The notes below the pieces were generated by a model. It was not told the DNA's origin. It saw only the letters and a list, made by a program, of their open reading frames with translations, and searched no databases. From the NCBI RefSeq assembly GCF_947495725.1, contig NZ_CANLZZ010000001.1:806001-870000 (forward strand): a stretch of DNA of 64,000 nucleotides. The letters run 5' to 3'. How positions within the stretch are numbered: the first letter of the stretch is position 1; every line of letters starts with the position of its first letter. Origin of the DNA: an uncultured Lutibacter sp. (GTDB lineage: Bacteria > Bacteroidota > Bacteroidia > Flavobacteriales > Flavobacteriaceae). Positions 1 to 8,806 of the stretch are shown piece by piece. The translations under genes were made by a program, and so were the position numbers.

Positions 1-145
1 TTTGTTTTACGAAAAAATAGAAACTAAGTTTGTTTTTATGTTTATTTATATGGCAAAAGAAGAAATAAAATATACAGATTTAGAGTTAAGTTTAAAGAAA
101 CTCAGTAATAAATTACAAGAAAAATTAAAGGATGATAAAATCTAA
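1..145 (+). CDS. rnpA: Ribonuclease P protein component, C-terminal fragment
   Basis: An open frame enters the window at base 2 and stops with TAA at 143-145, giving about 47 residues. The piece contains FVFMFIYMAKEE followed by a Lys/Leu-rich helix, which resembles the C-terminus of Bacteroidota RnpA, the protein that helps the RNase P RNA process tRNA 5' ends. Its last 14 bases overlap the start of the S41 protease gene, so the two are probably co-transcribed and translationally coupled. In my recollection rnpA next to an S41 protease is a common flavobacterial arrangement. Only the tail is visible, so the call depends on this similarity and on context. Confidence 0.62.
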   Translation, partial: LFYEKIETKFVFMFIYMAKEEIKYTDLELSLKKLSNKLQEKLKDDKI

Positions 146-1772
146 AATAAAAAAATGGTTATTGGGAATATTTGTGGCTGCTTTTATAGCAATTTCCGCA
201 GGTTTTCAATCCGATTTTTTTGAAATAGCCAAGCAAATTGATATTTATACTACTATGTTTAAAGAATTAAACATGTATTATATAGATGAGGTTAATCCGG
301 GAAAATTAACCGAGAAATCCATAAACCATATGTTATCTAATTTAGATCCTTATACACGGTTTTATGATGAACAAGGTGTTGAAGATGCGCGTATACGATC
401 AACAGGTGAATATGGGGGAATTGGAATAGCAACACGTTTTAAAAACAAGACCTTAACTATTCGTGAAATATTAAAAAATTCTCCTGCAGAAAAAGCAGGA
501 TTAAAGGCTGGCGATAAAATTTTAAAAATAGGAAATGTAGCTGTAAAAGAGTATGAAAAAAGTGATATATCTGGTTTAGTTAATGGTTTGCCCAATACCA
601 TTTTAAAACTTTCTATTGAACGCCAAAATAAACAGTTAAACGTTGAGCTTAAACGAAAAAAAATTGATGTTGACGCCGTTCCGTATTTTACAATGATTGA
701 TAATGAAGTTGGGTATATATCATTCATTAAATTTAATGAAAAAGCGGCAACAGAAGTTAAAGCGGCCATATTAGATTTGAAAAAAGAGGGAATGACAAAA
801 CTAATAATAGATGTTCGAGGTAATCCTGGAGGGCTTTTAAATGAAGCCGTTGCTATTTCAAATTTTTTCATTCCAAAAGATAAAATTGTTGTAACTACTA
901 AAGCAAAAACTAAGAAAGAGAGCGCAACCTATAAAACTAGAAATGAACCCTTAGATTTAGAAATTCCTTTAACTATTTTAATTAATAATAGATCGGCCTC
1001 TGCGTCAGAAATATTGGCAGGTTCGTTACAAGACTACGATAGAGCACTGGTAATTGGAGAACGTTCATTTGGAAAAGGATTGGTACAGCGTTACAAACCA
1101 CTTTCATATGGAACTCAAATGAAACTTACGATATCAAAATACTATACACCAAGTGGAAGATGTATTCAAGAATTAGACTATACAAATAGAGATGATAAGG
1201 GTAATATTCCTAAATTTTCAGATTATGGTATTGAAACATATAAAACTGAAAAAGGAAGAGTTGTTTATGGAGGAGGAGGAATTTTACCTGATGTTGATAT
1301 TAAAAAGCCGGAATCTACAAAAACCACAAAAATATTGTTAAATTCTGATGCTTTTTTTAATTATATTACTAGCTATTTTTATAAAAATCCATCAATTGCA
1401 GAACCTTCAAAATTTAGGTTATCGGATACCGAATTTTCCGATTTGTTAAATTATTTAAGTAATAATCATAAAGATTTTCAAACGGTTACCGAAGCAAAAT
1501 TTGAGCAAGCTTTGAAGCAAGCAAGTTCTGAAGGCTTGGATAAAAATGTAGAAAAAAAATATGCCGATTTACTAAAAGCTGTTCAACTCGAAAAAATAAA
1601 TGAACTAACTAAAAATAAAGAGGAAATTTTAGAAAAATTAACTGAAGAAATTGTAAAACGATATTATTATACTGAAGGAGTTTTTATACAAAAAACGGTT
1701 TTTGATAAAACTATTATAAAAGCGACTTCAATTTTAAATAACAACAAAGAGTATACAAAATTATTGGAATAG
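132..1772 (+). CDS. S41 family C-terminal processing peptidase (CtpA/Prc type) with PDZ domain
   Basis: A 546-residue periplasmic serine protease. Residues 4-24 form an uncleaved signal anchor or signal peptide (basic start, then LLGIFVAAFIAISAGF). A PDZ domain lies at about 90-175, including GDKILKIGN, and binds the C-terminus of substrates. The S41 domain spans about 185-350. The catalytic pair is read as Ser290 in SASASE and Lys315 in GERSFGKG; their 25-residue spacing matches CtpB and Prc. The C-terminal region after about 400 is helical and charged. Such enzymes trim or degrade envelope proteins from their C-terminal ends. The start ATG lies inside the 3' end of rnpA. Confidence 0.93.
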   Translation: MIKSKIKKWLLGIFVAAFIAISAGFQSDFFEIAKQIDIYTTMFKELNMYYIDEVNPGKLTEKSINHMLSNLDPYTRFYDEQGVEDARIRSTGEYGGIGIATRFKNKTLTIREILKNSPAEKAGLKAGDKILKIGNVAVKEYEKSDISGLVNGLPNTILKLSIERQNKQLNVELKRKKIDVDAVPYFTMIDNEVGYISFIKFNEKAATEVKAAILDLKKEGMTKLIIDVRGNPGGLLNEAVAISNFFIPKDKIVVTTKAKTKKESATYKTRNEPLDLEIPLTILINNRSASASEILAGSLQDYDRALVIGERSFGKGLVQRYKPLSYGTQMKLTISKYYTPSGRCIQELDYTNRDDKGNIPKFSDYGIETYKTEKGRVVYGGGGILPDVDIKKPESTKTTKILLNSDAFFNYITSYFYKNPSIAEPSKFRLSDTEFSDLLNYLSNNHKDFQTVTEAKFEQALKQASSEGLDKNVEKKYADLLKAVQLEKINELTKNKEEILEKLTEEIVKRYYYTEGVFIQKTVFDKTIIKATSILNNNKEYTKLLE

Positions 1773-1823
1773 TAAAAGAAGTAGATATCTAAAATTCGTT
1801 TTAAATAACTTATCCAATAATTG

Positions 1824-1831
1824 TATATTTG
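1824..1831 (+). promoter_or_regulatory. Promoter -7 element for the 1848 gene
   Basis: TATATTTG is an exact match to the Bacteroidota -7 consensus TAnnTTTG. It sits 16 bases before ATG 1848 and lies downstream of the in-frame TTG at 1821, so it argues for 1848 as the start. A convincing -33 TTG is not seen at the usual spacing. Confidence 0.5.
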
Positions 1832-1847
1832 TAACTCAAAAAATTTT

Positions 1848-3536
1848 ATGGGACTATCAAAAAATCATGAAAGAACCAGAGCTCAAGAATCGTCCAATGC
1901 AATAGAGCGACTGTACATTACAATGCGCCACTTATTTAGTAGAGGTTTTTACAAACCAATGGGGATCTCGGGTGATGCTTTGCGCGATTCCTTATTACTT
2001 TTAAGACCCGAAATTTATGGTTCAATTGCAGAAGAAAAAGTTGAACTAAACGGACTAATTTACGTAATTGAACGTCTTCCAATGGGAATTGAAGAATGTA
2101 GGTTTGTTAATTTAACATCAGATGAAGGTTATTCTAAATCGCATTTTAAAACTATAGTTCCACCAAAAAGAAGAAGAAATTGCTATAGAATAGATAAGGA
2201 TCAAATGAATATTGAGGTTACTAGAGGAAGATCTGAAATTTATGATATTTTAACCCATTTAACATTTTTATTTGTTGAATCTCATAAAATAGCATCAAAG
2301 GTTTTAATTGATGATGAAACCGATACTATTAGAGAATGGAAAAAATTGGAGGAAGTTGTATTACATAACAAAAAAATCTCTAGAGACGAAAGAGACATTA
2401 TGTTGGCACATGTTGCTAGTATTTTAGGTAGAACTTTTGAAGAAACGCTGCATGTGCACGAAATTTTATCCGAAAAAAGCAATTCCGATAGATTTTTCCA
2501 AATTATTTATTGGTTAGGGTTATTAGCTATTAATGAAAAAGTTCATAATTTAAAAAGAGAAATAAGTTTTAGTCCTGTACTTAGAGAGCGCATTGGACAT
2601 CATATTTACGGAGAAATTTGGGCAACAAATATTAAAGAGATTTTAAAAGAAAATGACTTATTAAATCGTCCAATTCATATAATAAGTGCAAATATGCACA
2701 GTGTTATGAACTCAATTTACGCTCCAGTAGTTTTACCTAGACAATATGACGAAAATAATACCATTTCTTTATTTGAACTCTTAAGCAAAGATGAAAATGA
2801 AGATTTACGAGCTCAGGTAAAAGAATTTGCCGCCGAAAATGGATTAATTTATGTTAAAGATACATCGGGAACCAATATTAATGTTCAAATAATTGACACA
2901 GAAAAAATAGATCTCACCAAAACAAAATATACTTTAAATAATAGTATAAATGATGAAGAAAAGCCAGTATTAGTTGTTATGGACTACGCTTTTGGTGAAC
3001 AGGCTTATGAAACTATGGATGAGTTATTAAAACCTTACGTAGATTCAGAAAAAAAGAAGCATCATTTAAATGTTGAATCTGTTTCCATAATGGGAAAAGC
3101 TGGAATTTTAGAAGGAGGAAAGGGCGATATTATGATTCCATCTTCTCATATTTTTGAAGGAACTGCAGATAATTATCCTTTTAAAAACGAACTTAAGAAA
3201 AAAATGTTTGAAGGGTGTGGACTTAATGTTTATTCAGGTTCAATGGTTACTGTTTTAGGAACATCTCTTCAAAATAAAGATATTTTAAAATTCTTTTATA
3301 ATTCAACCTGGAAAGTAACTGGTTTGGAAATGGAAGGAGCGCATTATCAAAAGGCAATTCAGGCTGCTTCAAAAATTAGAGGAAATATTTCAAGAAAAGT
3401 AGAAGTTAGGTATGCATATTACGCATCGGATAATCCTTTAGAAACAGGAAGCACATTGGCCTCTGGAGGGTTGGGTACAACTGGTGTTTTGCCAACCTAT
3501 TTAATTACTCAAAAAATATTAGAACAAATTTTTTAA
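1848..3536 (+). CDS. Conserved Bacteroidota protein of unknown function, phosphorylase-like C-terminal region (possibly DUF6909)
   Basis: A 562-residue cytoplasmic protein with no signal peptide or membrane segment. I do not recognise a characterised function; by memory it resembles proteins named DUF6909, which I cannot confirm. The N-terminal half (about 1-270) is helical and charged. The C-terminal part (about 370-555) has VVMDYAFGEQAYETMDELL, SIMGKAG, GSMVTVLGTS and GLEMEGAHYQ. The EMEGA-type motif and Gly-rich strands recall the nucleoside phosphorylase / nucleosidase fold, where this Glu contacts ribose. I therefore infer, weakly, a nucleoside- or nucleotide-binding role. A promoter precedes it and purD follows after 34 bases on the same strand. 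A TTG start at 1821 is in frame but would lie inside the promoter. Confidence 0.75.
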   Translation: MGLSKNHERTRAQESSNAIERLYITMRHLFSRGFYKPMGISGDALRDSLLLLRPEIYGSIAEEKVELNGLIYVIERLPMGIEECRFVNLTSDEGYSKSHFKTIVPPKRRRNCYRIDKDQMNIEVTRGRSEIYDILTHLTFLFVESHKIASKVLIDDETDTIREWKKLEEVVLHNKKISRDERDIMLAHVASILGRTFEETLHVHEILSEKSNSDRFFQIIYWLGLLAINEKVHNLKREISFSPVLRERIGHHIYGEIWATNIKEILKENDLLNRPIHIISANMHSVMNSIYAPVVLPRQYDENNTISLFELLSKDENEDLRAQVKEFAAENGLIYVKDTSGTNINVQIIDTEKIDLTKTKYTLNNSINDEEKPVLVVMDYAFGEQAYETMDELLKPYVDSEKKKHHLNVESVSIMGKAGILEGGKGDIMIPSSHIFEGTADNYPFKNELKKKMFEGCGLNVYSGSMVTVLGTSLQNKDILKFFYNSTWKVTGLEMEGAHYQKAIQAASKIRGNISRKVEVRYAYYASDNPLETGSTLASGGLGTTGVLPTYLITQKILEQIF

Positions 3537-3570
3537 TTAAAACATAAATAGATAAAAATAAGTTTACAAA

Positions 3571-4842
3571 ATGAATGTATTAATACTAGGATCAGGAGGA
3601 AGAGAACATGCAATGGCTTGGAAAATTGCACAAAGTAAATTATTAGATAAACTATTTATTGCACCTGGAAACGCAGGAACAAAGGAAGTAGGAACAAATT
3701 TAGATATCAATCAAACCGATTTTGAAGCAGTAAAAAAAGCTGTTTTAGAAAATGACATTAAATTGGTAATTGTAGGCCCCGAAGATCCTTTGGTAAAAGG
3801 TGTTCATGATTTCTTTTTAAATGATAATGAATTAAAAGAAATTCCTGTAATTGGACCTCAAAAATATGCAGCCCAATTAGAAGGAAGTAAGGAGTTTGCG
3901 AAAGAATTTATGTTTCGCCATAATATTCCTACAGCAGCATATGAAAGTTTTTCTGAAGAGAATTTAGAAGCAGGTTTAAAATTTTTAGAAACAGTTTCAC
4001 CTCCATATGTTTTAAAAGCCGATGGTTTAGCGGCTGGGAAAGGAGTTGTAATTTTAGAAGATTTACAAGAAGCAAAAGAAGAACTTACCGAAATGTTAGC
4101 CAACAAAAAATTTGGTGAAGCAAGTAATAAAGTTGTAATAGAAGAATTTTTGACGGGTATTGAGCTAAGTTGTTTTGTTTTAACCGACGGAAAGAGCTAC
4201 GTTACATTACCAAGCGCAAAAGATTATAAGAGAATAGGAGAAGGAGATAAAGGTTTAAATACAGGGGGAATGGGTGCTGTTTCGCCAGTTCCTTTTTTAA
4301 CTGACGAACTAATGGAAAAAATAGAAACTCAGGTTATAAAGCCAACTATTAATGGGTTTCAAAAAGACAACATTCCATATGTTGGATTTGTATTTATTGG
4401 ATTGATTTATGATAAAGGAGAAATTAAAGTTATTGAATACAACTGTCGTATGGGTGATCCCGAAACAGAAGTTGTAATTCCAAGAATTGAAAGTGATTTT
4501 TTAGAGCTTTTAATTGCTGCAGGAAATAAAGAATTACATACCAAAACTATTGAATTAAAAAAAGATAGTGCTTGTACTGTTATGTTAGTTTCTGGAGGTT
4601 ACCCTGAAGCTTATGAAAAAGGAAAAGAAATTCTAGGTGTTGATAGTGTTGAAAAATCAATTCCTTTTCACGCAGGAACTAAAATAGAAGATGGAAAACT
4701 GGTAACTAATGGAGGTAGAGTAATTGCTATCACTTCTTATGGAAGTGACTTTAAAGATGCTTTAAAAACATCGTACAAAAGCATTGAAAAAATATGTTTT
4801 AACGGAATGAATTTTAGAACAGATATTGGTTTTGATCTCTAA
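3571..4842 (+). CDS. purD: Phosphoribosylamine--glycine ligase (GAR synthetase)
   Basis: A 423-residue ATP-grasp enzyme that joins 5-phosphoribosylamine and glycine in the second step of purine synthesis. The N-terminal GSGGREHAMAWK motif is the family signature. KADGLAAGKGVV is the ATP-binding loop, and NTGGMGAVSP and NCRMGDPET are the typical substrate and metal-binding stretches in the ATP-grasp domain. Length is normal for the family (about 420-430). ATG 3571 gives the expected N-terminus. The gene stands apart from other pur genes here. Its stop TAA at 4840-4842 is followed immediately, in the same frame, by glycosyltransferase coding sequence. Confidence 0.97.
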   Translation: MNVLILGSGGREHAMAWKIAQSKLLDKLFIAPGNAGTKEVGTNLDINQTDFEAVKKAVLENDIKLVIVGPEDPLVKGVHDFFLNDNELKEIPVIGPQKYAAQLEGSKEFAKEFMFRHNIPTAAYESFSEENLEAGLKFLETVSPPYVLKADGLAAGKGVVILEDLQEAKEELTEMLANKKFGEASNKVVIEEFLTGIELSCFVLTDGKSYVTLPSAKDYKRIGEGDKGLNTGGMGAVSPVPFLTDELMEKIETQVIKPTINGFQKDNIPYVGFVFIGLIYDKGEIKVIEYNCRMGDPETEVVIPRIESDFLELLIAAGNKELHTKTIELKKDSACTVMLVSGGYPEAYEKGKEILGVDSVEKSIPFHAGTKIEDGKLVTNGGRVIAITSYGSDFKDALKTSYKSIEKICFNGMNFRTDIGFDL

Positions 4843-4848
4843 AAAAAA

Positions 4849-5889
4849 ATTCTTGTTGCGCCATTAAATTGGGGATTGGGACACGCTACACGTTGTGTCC
4901 CAATTATTAATGAATTAATTAAGGCTAATTTTGAGCCTATTATTGCTAGTGATGGAAACGCTTTATTACTACTTCAAAAAGAATTTCCAAACTTAAAAAG
5001 CTTTGAATTACCTTCTTATAATATTAGGTATTCAAAAAAAGGGAAGTACCTAAAAATAAAGTTGTTTTTTCAAATTCCTACTATAATTTCGGCTGTAAAA
5101 AGTGAGCGTAAATTAATTGCGCAACTTATTGAAAAAGAACAGGTAGAAGGTGTTATTTCGGATAATAGATTTGGAGTATACAGTTCTAAAATACCATCGG
5201 TTTATGTAACACACCAGCTAAATGTAATGTCGGGTAATACTACATTTTTAACCAGTTATTTTCATCAAAAAATTATAGAAAAATTTGATGAATGCTGGAT
5301 TCCAGATTTTGATTTTGGTTGCAATATTTCAGGTGAGTTAGGGCATATAAAAAATGCGAAGTTAAAATTAAAATATATAGGTTTACTTAGTAGATTTAAA
5401 TTTTCTAAAAGAGAAATTAAACGGGATATACTGGTATTATTATCGGGCTCCGAGCCACAGAGAACTCTTTTAGAAAAAAAACTGTTAAAAACGTTTAAAA
5501 ATTACAAAGGAACCGTACTTTTTGTACGAGGAGTATTATCTAAGGAAGATAAAGTTGAGGTTTCAAATAATATTAAAGTCGAAAATTACTTGTTAACTAA
5601 GGATCTTGAAAAAGCAATTGTTGAAAGTGAAATTGTGATATCACGTTCGGGCTATTCTACTATAATGGATTTGGCAGTTTTACAAAAAAAAGCATATTTT
5701 ATTCCAACTCCTGGTCAGTTTGAACAAGAATATTTGGCAAAATTAATGAGCCGTAATAAAATTGCTCCATTTTCTTCACAAAATGAGTTTAGCCTGGATA
5801 AGCTAAAAGAAGTGGACAATTTTAATGGATTTGAAAAGATTAGTTCAAATAAAATTTTAGAAATGTTCAGCCTTTTCAATGGTAAATGA
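4849..5889 (+). CDS. Glycosyltransferase, MurG/family-28-like, with no standard start codon
   Basis: Coding similarity begins right after the purD stop: the frame reads KKILVAPLNWGLGHATRC, which looks like the normal N-terminus of this family, where a Met would precede KK. The codon where Met is expected is the purD stop itself (TAA 4840-4842). The first possible starts are ATT 4849 (rare, AUU) or TTG 4876, which would cut into the conserved GHATR loop; I give 4849. The domain is a GT-B fold: N-terminal acceptor half with GLGHATR, C-terminal nucleotide-sugar half with SGSEPQRT and SRSGYSTIMD. Likely a sugar transfer in the cytoplasm or on the inner membrane face; substrate unknown. Its 3' end overlaps the convergent kinase gene by 33 bases. 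Confidence 0.72.
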   Translation: MLVAPLNWGLGHATRCVPIINELIKANFEPIIASDGNALLLLQKEFPNLKSFELPSYNIRYSKKGKYLKIKLFFQIPTIISAVKSERKLIAQLIEKEQVEGVISDNRFGVYSSKIPSVYVTHQLNVMSGNTTFLTSYFHQKIIEKFDECWIPDFDFGCNISGELGHIKNAKLKLKYIGLLSRFKFSKREIKRDILVLLSGSEPQRTLLEKKLLKTFKNYKGTVLFVRGVLSKEDKVEVSNNIKVENYLLTKDLEKAIVESEIVISRSGYSTIMDLAVLQKKAYFIPTPGQFEQEYLAKLMSRNKIAPFSSQNEFSLDKLKEVDNFNGFEKISSNKILEMFSLFNGK

Positions 5890-6909
5890 AAATTCAGAAC
5901 CTTTACCAAGCTCACTTTTTACATAAATTTTCTCATCGTGTGCTTCAATAATATGTTTCACTATTGATAATCCTAATCCCGATCCTCCTTGATCTCTAGA
6001 CCTGCTTTGGTCTACTCTATAAAAACGTTCAAAAAGTCTGGAATGGTATTTTTTATCAATTCCTTCACCATTATCAACTACCTTAATAAGCATTTTATCA
6101 TTATTCTTTTTTTCTATGCTAACAACGGTTGTACCATCTTTTTTACCGTATTTAATAGAATTTACAATTAAGTTGGTAAGTACTTGTTCAATTTTTTCAA
6201 CATCACCAATTACCATAATTGGATATGTATAATGCTTATTAAAATAAAGTGAAATACCTCTTCTTTTAGCTTTCATTTCTAAAAGATCAAAAACATCCTG
6301 AATTAATTCTAAAATATTAAAAGGCTGTTTATTTAGTTTTAAATCGGTAGCTTCTAATTTAGAAATTAAATCTAGGTCCTTTACAATAGAAATTAATCGT
6401 TCAACCCCTTTTTCGGCTCTTTTTAAGTATTTTTTTCCAATATTTTTATCGTCAATTGCACCATCTAATAATGTAAGCAAATATCCTTGTACTGTAAATA
6501 AAGGTGTTTTTAATTCGTGAGAAACATTTCCTAAAAACTCTCGTCTATAGGTTTCTCTCATATTTAGATTTGAAATTTGCTGTTGTTTTACTCTTGCAAA
6601 TTTCTGCACTTCTCTTGAAAGATTATCAATATCAGGTGAAATATCGGTTTTATTAAAGTCAGAATTATCTAAAATTGAAACGCTATCGTAAATTTTCTTT
6701 ATTTGTTTGTAAATAAATTTTTCTAAATAATATTGAATTAGAAAAAAACTAAAAGCAAATAGAACAACCCCAGTTAAAAAAATAAATTTGATGTTAATTG
6801 CTTCATTTAAATAGAAGTATGAAAAAACTGATAATGTTAAATGTGTAAATAAAGTAATTGCAATTGAAGTCCAAAAAGCAAAGGAATATGTTTTTTTAAT
6901 CTTCATCAA
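5857..6909 (-). CDS. Sensor histidine kinase (PhoR-like architecture)
   Basis: A 350-residue inner-membrane kinase. Two membrane segments (about 10-32 and 41-60) flank a very short outer loop, so a direct ligand-binding periplasmic domain is absent. A linker leads to the HisKA domain, with phospho-acceptor His131 in FLGNVSHELKTP. The HATPase domain has the N box (NLIVNSIKYG), G1 (DNGEGID), F box (LFERFYRVD) and G2 (GGSGLGLSIVK). It is downstream of, and overlaps by 14 bases, the response regulator gene, so they form one two-component operon. The signal is unknown; the fold resembles PhoR, but no pho genes are nearby. Confidence 0.93.
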   Translation of the reverse strand: MMKIKKTYSFAFWTSIAITLFTHLTLSVFSYFYLNEAINIKFIFLTGVVLFAFSFFLIQYYLEKFIYKQIKKIYDSVSILDNSDFNKTDISPDIDNLSREVQKFARVKQQQISNLNMRETYRREFLGNVSHELKTPLFTVQGYLLTLLDGAIDDKNIGKKYLKRAEKGVERLISIVKDLDLISKLEATDLKLNKQPFNILELIQDVFDLLEMKAKRRGISLYFNKHYTYPIMVIGDVEKIEQVLTNLIVNSIKYGKKDGTTVVSIEKKNNDKMLIKVVDNGEGIDKKYHSRLFERFYRVDQSRSRDQGGSGLGLSIVKHIIEAHDEKIYVKSELGKGSEFSFTIEKAEHF

Positions 6910-7603
6910 TTACAAATTTATACCCAACACCTTTTACCGTCTTAAAGTATTGATCACCAATTTTTTCTCTTAATTTACGGATATGAACATCTATAGTTCT
7001 GCCACCAACAACAACTTCATTTCCCCAAACTTTATCTAAAATAGCATCACGTTTAAAAACTTTATCGGGTTTTGAAGCTAACAACGAAAATAATTCAAAT
7101 TCTTTACGAGGTAAAGATAGTTTATTACCATCTTTAATTATTACGTACTCTTCTCTATCAATAATAATTTCTCCAACCTGCACAACTCCTTCAGAATCAG
7201 AAGAAGAGCTTGATTTTACATCTTTTATACGTCGTAATAACCCTTTTATTTTACTAACAAGTACCTTTGGTTTAATAGGTTTTGTAATGTAATCATCTGC
7301 TCCAACATCAAAACCAGCCATTTGAGAATAATCTTCCCCACGTGCGGTAAAAAATGTAATAAGTACATTTTCTAAGCCTGCTGTAGCTCTTATTTTTTCA
7401 CAAGCTTCAATACCATCCATATGAGGCATCATTATATCTAAAATAATTAAATGCGGACTGTGTTTTTTTGCAGATTCTACAGCTTGAAGACCATTTTTTG
7501 CGGTAAAAACTTTATAACCTTCATTTTTTAAATTATAGCTAACAATTTCTAAAATATCTGGTTCATCATCAACTAAAAGAATTTTTACATCTGCATTTTT
7601 CAT
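6896..7603 (-). CDS. OmpR/PhoB-family response regulator
   Basis: A 235-residue DNA-binding regulator. The receiver domain (1-125) has acidic pocket residues Asp12-Asp13, phospho-acceptor Asp56 in LIILDIMMP, a Thr in FFTARG and a Lys in ITKPIKP. A Ser-rich linker (about 132-138) joins it to the winged-helix domain (about 143-232) with RKEFELFSLLASKP and RTIDVHIRKLREKIG. It is the first gene of the operon, and the kinase that phosphorylates it follows with a 14-base overlap. A -7 element lies 31 bases upstream of the ATG. Its targets cannot be read from this window. Confidence 0.95.
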   Translation of the reverse strand: MKNADVKILLVDDEPDILEIVSYNLKNEGYKVFTAKNGLQAVESAKKHSPHLIILDIMMPHMDGIEACEKIRATAGLENVLITFFTARGEDYSQMAGFDVGADDYITKPIKPKVLVSKIKGLLRRIKDVKSSSSSDSEGVVQVGEIIIDREEYVIIKDGNKLSLPRKEFELFSLLASKPDKVFKRDAILDKVWGNEVVVGGRTIDVHIRKLREKIGDQYFKTVKGVGYKFVIDED

Positions 7604-7633
7604 AATAATAACAGTTTTTAAAACTTAAAACGT

Positions 7634-7641
7634 TCAAAAGT
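7634..7641 (-). promoter_or_regulatory. Promoter -7 element of the two-component operon
   Basis: On the minus strand the sequence reads TACTTTTG, an exact TAnnTTTG match, 30 bases upstream of the response regulator ATG. No clear -33 TTG is seen at 17-23 bases. Confidence 0.45.
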
Positions 7642-7793
7642 AAGCATTATTTACATTTTTGAAACAGCCTTTTACAAGTTGTTTAAATTATAACATTATA
7701 GTAACATAAACCTTACATAGGGTTAATTTTAAGGGAAAAATTTATCAAAACATTAATTTAATTGCAAAAAATGGATTTTTTTAGATTTTTTTA

Positions 7794-7801
7794 TAATTTT
7801 G
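7794..7801 (+). promoter_or_regulatory. Promoter -7 element for the 7819 gene
   Basis: TAATTTTG matches TAnnTTTG and lies 17 bases before ATG 7819. The -33 element is not obvious. Confidence 0.4.
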
Positions 7802-7818
7802 ATAGAAAAAATTGAGCG

Positions 7819-8622
7819 ATGAAAAAATTATATTTTTTATTTTTAATGGTATTTATGACAATTGTTTCTTTTGGGCAAACAATTATTATTAATGAGATTT
7901 TTGCTGATCCGGCCGGTGATCTTTCTGGTGATGCAAATGGTGATGGTATAAGAAATGCTAGTGAAGACGAATTTATTGAAATTTATAACTCAGGCATTAC
8001 GAGTATTGATTTGGAGAATTATACTCTCTCTGATTTGGTTGGTTTAAAACATGTTTTTCCTTCGGGAACAATACTACCTGCTAATAGTTTTATTACAGTT
8101 TTTGGAGGAGGTACACCAACAGGGATTAACGGTTTATTTCAAATAGCAAGTACTGGAACTTTGGGTTTAAATAATGGAGGTGACGCTGTAACTTTAAAAG
8201 ATGCTTCAGATACAACAATTTCATCTATAGCTTTTGGTACTGAAGTAGGTGATGACCAATCAATTGGCCGTAGCCCTGATTTCACGGGTAGTTTTGTTAA
8301 GCATAGTACAATTCCAGGAAACGGAGGAGTATTATTCTCACCTGGAGACAAAAATGATGGTTCTACGCTCTCAGTAGTTAAAAACGAAATAGAAAACTTT
8401 GTTATGTATCCAAATCCGGTTTCTAAGGGTAGTTTGTTTTTCTCTTCGGATAGCAGAGAACAAAAACAAGTAGAGATTTATGCCCAAACCGGACAACGTG
8501 TTTATAGTACAATAGTAAAAACGGAACAAGTTGTGGATATCTCTAATTTAAATAATGGACTTTATTTTGTTAAAATTATAGAAGAAGGAAAAATTGCTAC
8601 ACGTAAATTGGTTGTAAATTAG
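7819..8622 (+). CDS. Secreted lamin-tail-domain protein with T9SS type A sorting domain
   Basis: A 267-residue exported protein. Residues 1-19 are a signal peptide ending SFGQ. Residues about 22-165 match the lamin tail domain (LTD) pattern: IIINEIFADP, a GDANGDG acidic loop (possible Ca2+ site), EFIEIYN, and ITSIDLENYTLSD. In bacteria this immunoglobulin-like fold is found in secreted nucleases and surface proteins. The last 75 residues are a T9SS type A tail: MYPNPVSKG, then GLYFVKIIEEGK and a final KLVVN. The protein is therefore predicted to cross the outer membrane by T9SS and be anchored or released. No catalytic domain is visible, so its role is unknown. Confidence 0.88.
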   Translation: MKKLYFLFLMVFMTIVSFGQTIIINEIFADPAGDLSGDANGDGIRNASEDEFIEIYNSGITSIDLENYTLSDLVGLKHVFPSGTILPANSFITVFGGGTPTGINGLFQIASTGTLGLNNGGDAVTLKDASDTTISSIAFGTEVGDDQSIGRSPDFTGSFVKHSTIPGNGGVLFSPGDKNDGSTLSVVKNEIENFVMYPNPVSKGSLFFSSDSREQKQVEIYAQTGQRVYSTIVKTEQVVDISNLNNGLYFVKIIEEGKIATRKLVVN

Positions 8623-8675
8623 GTGAAATTTTTGCCCTAAAAGTATTAAAATCCATTACAATTAAGTTACAAAAA

Positions 8676-8720
8676 CTTACTTAAGTAAGGGAAAACCATA
8701 TCCGTTTATTAGCATAAACG
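8676..8720. repeat. Palindrome and adjacent inverted repeat between the two T9SS cargo genes
   Basis: CTTACTTAAGTAAG at 8676-8689 is a perfect 14-bp palindrome. CGTTTA and TAAACG at 8703-8720 form a second short hairpin. Neither is followed by a clear T-run, so an operator or a weak transcript-end structure are equally possible. Confidence 0.35.
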
Positions 8721-8806
8721 TACCGTTTGCAAAGTTTTTTTCACATAACTTGTTTGTTAATAGGGAATTATTCATTTTCGCACTCGAATTTTGAATTTCC
8801 CCACAA

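Noticed and set aside
362..871. A 169-residue minus-strand frame inside the S41 protease gene.
   Set aside because: It lies wholly within a gene with clear PDZ and S41 motifs, and its own composition (Ser/Phe/Lys-rich) has no recognisable domain.
1821..1847. An in-frame TTG start for the 1848 gene.
   Set aside because: A perfect TAnnTTTG element lies at 1824-1831, so this stretch is promoter, and ATG 1848 starts a plausible N-terminus.
4876..4878. TTG 4876 as the start of the glycosyltransferase.
   Set aside because: It would remove conserved residues before GHATR, including the first beta strand (KKILVAPLNW) that is clearly part of the fold.
7604..7793. Possible pho-box-like repeats upstream of the two-component genes, given the PhoR-like kinase.
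   Set aside because: TTACAAGTTG and TTACATAGGG segments are only loosely alike, and no phosphate genes are nearby.
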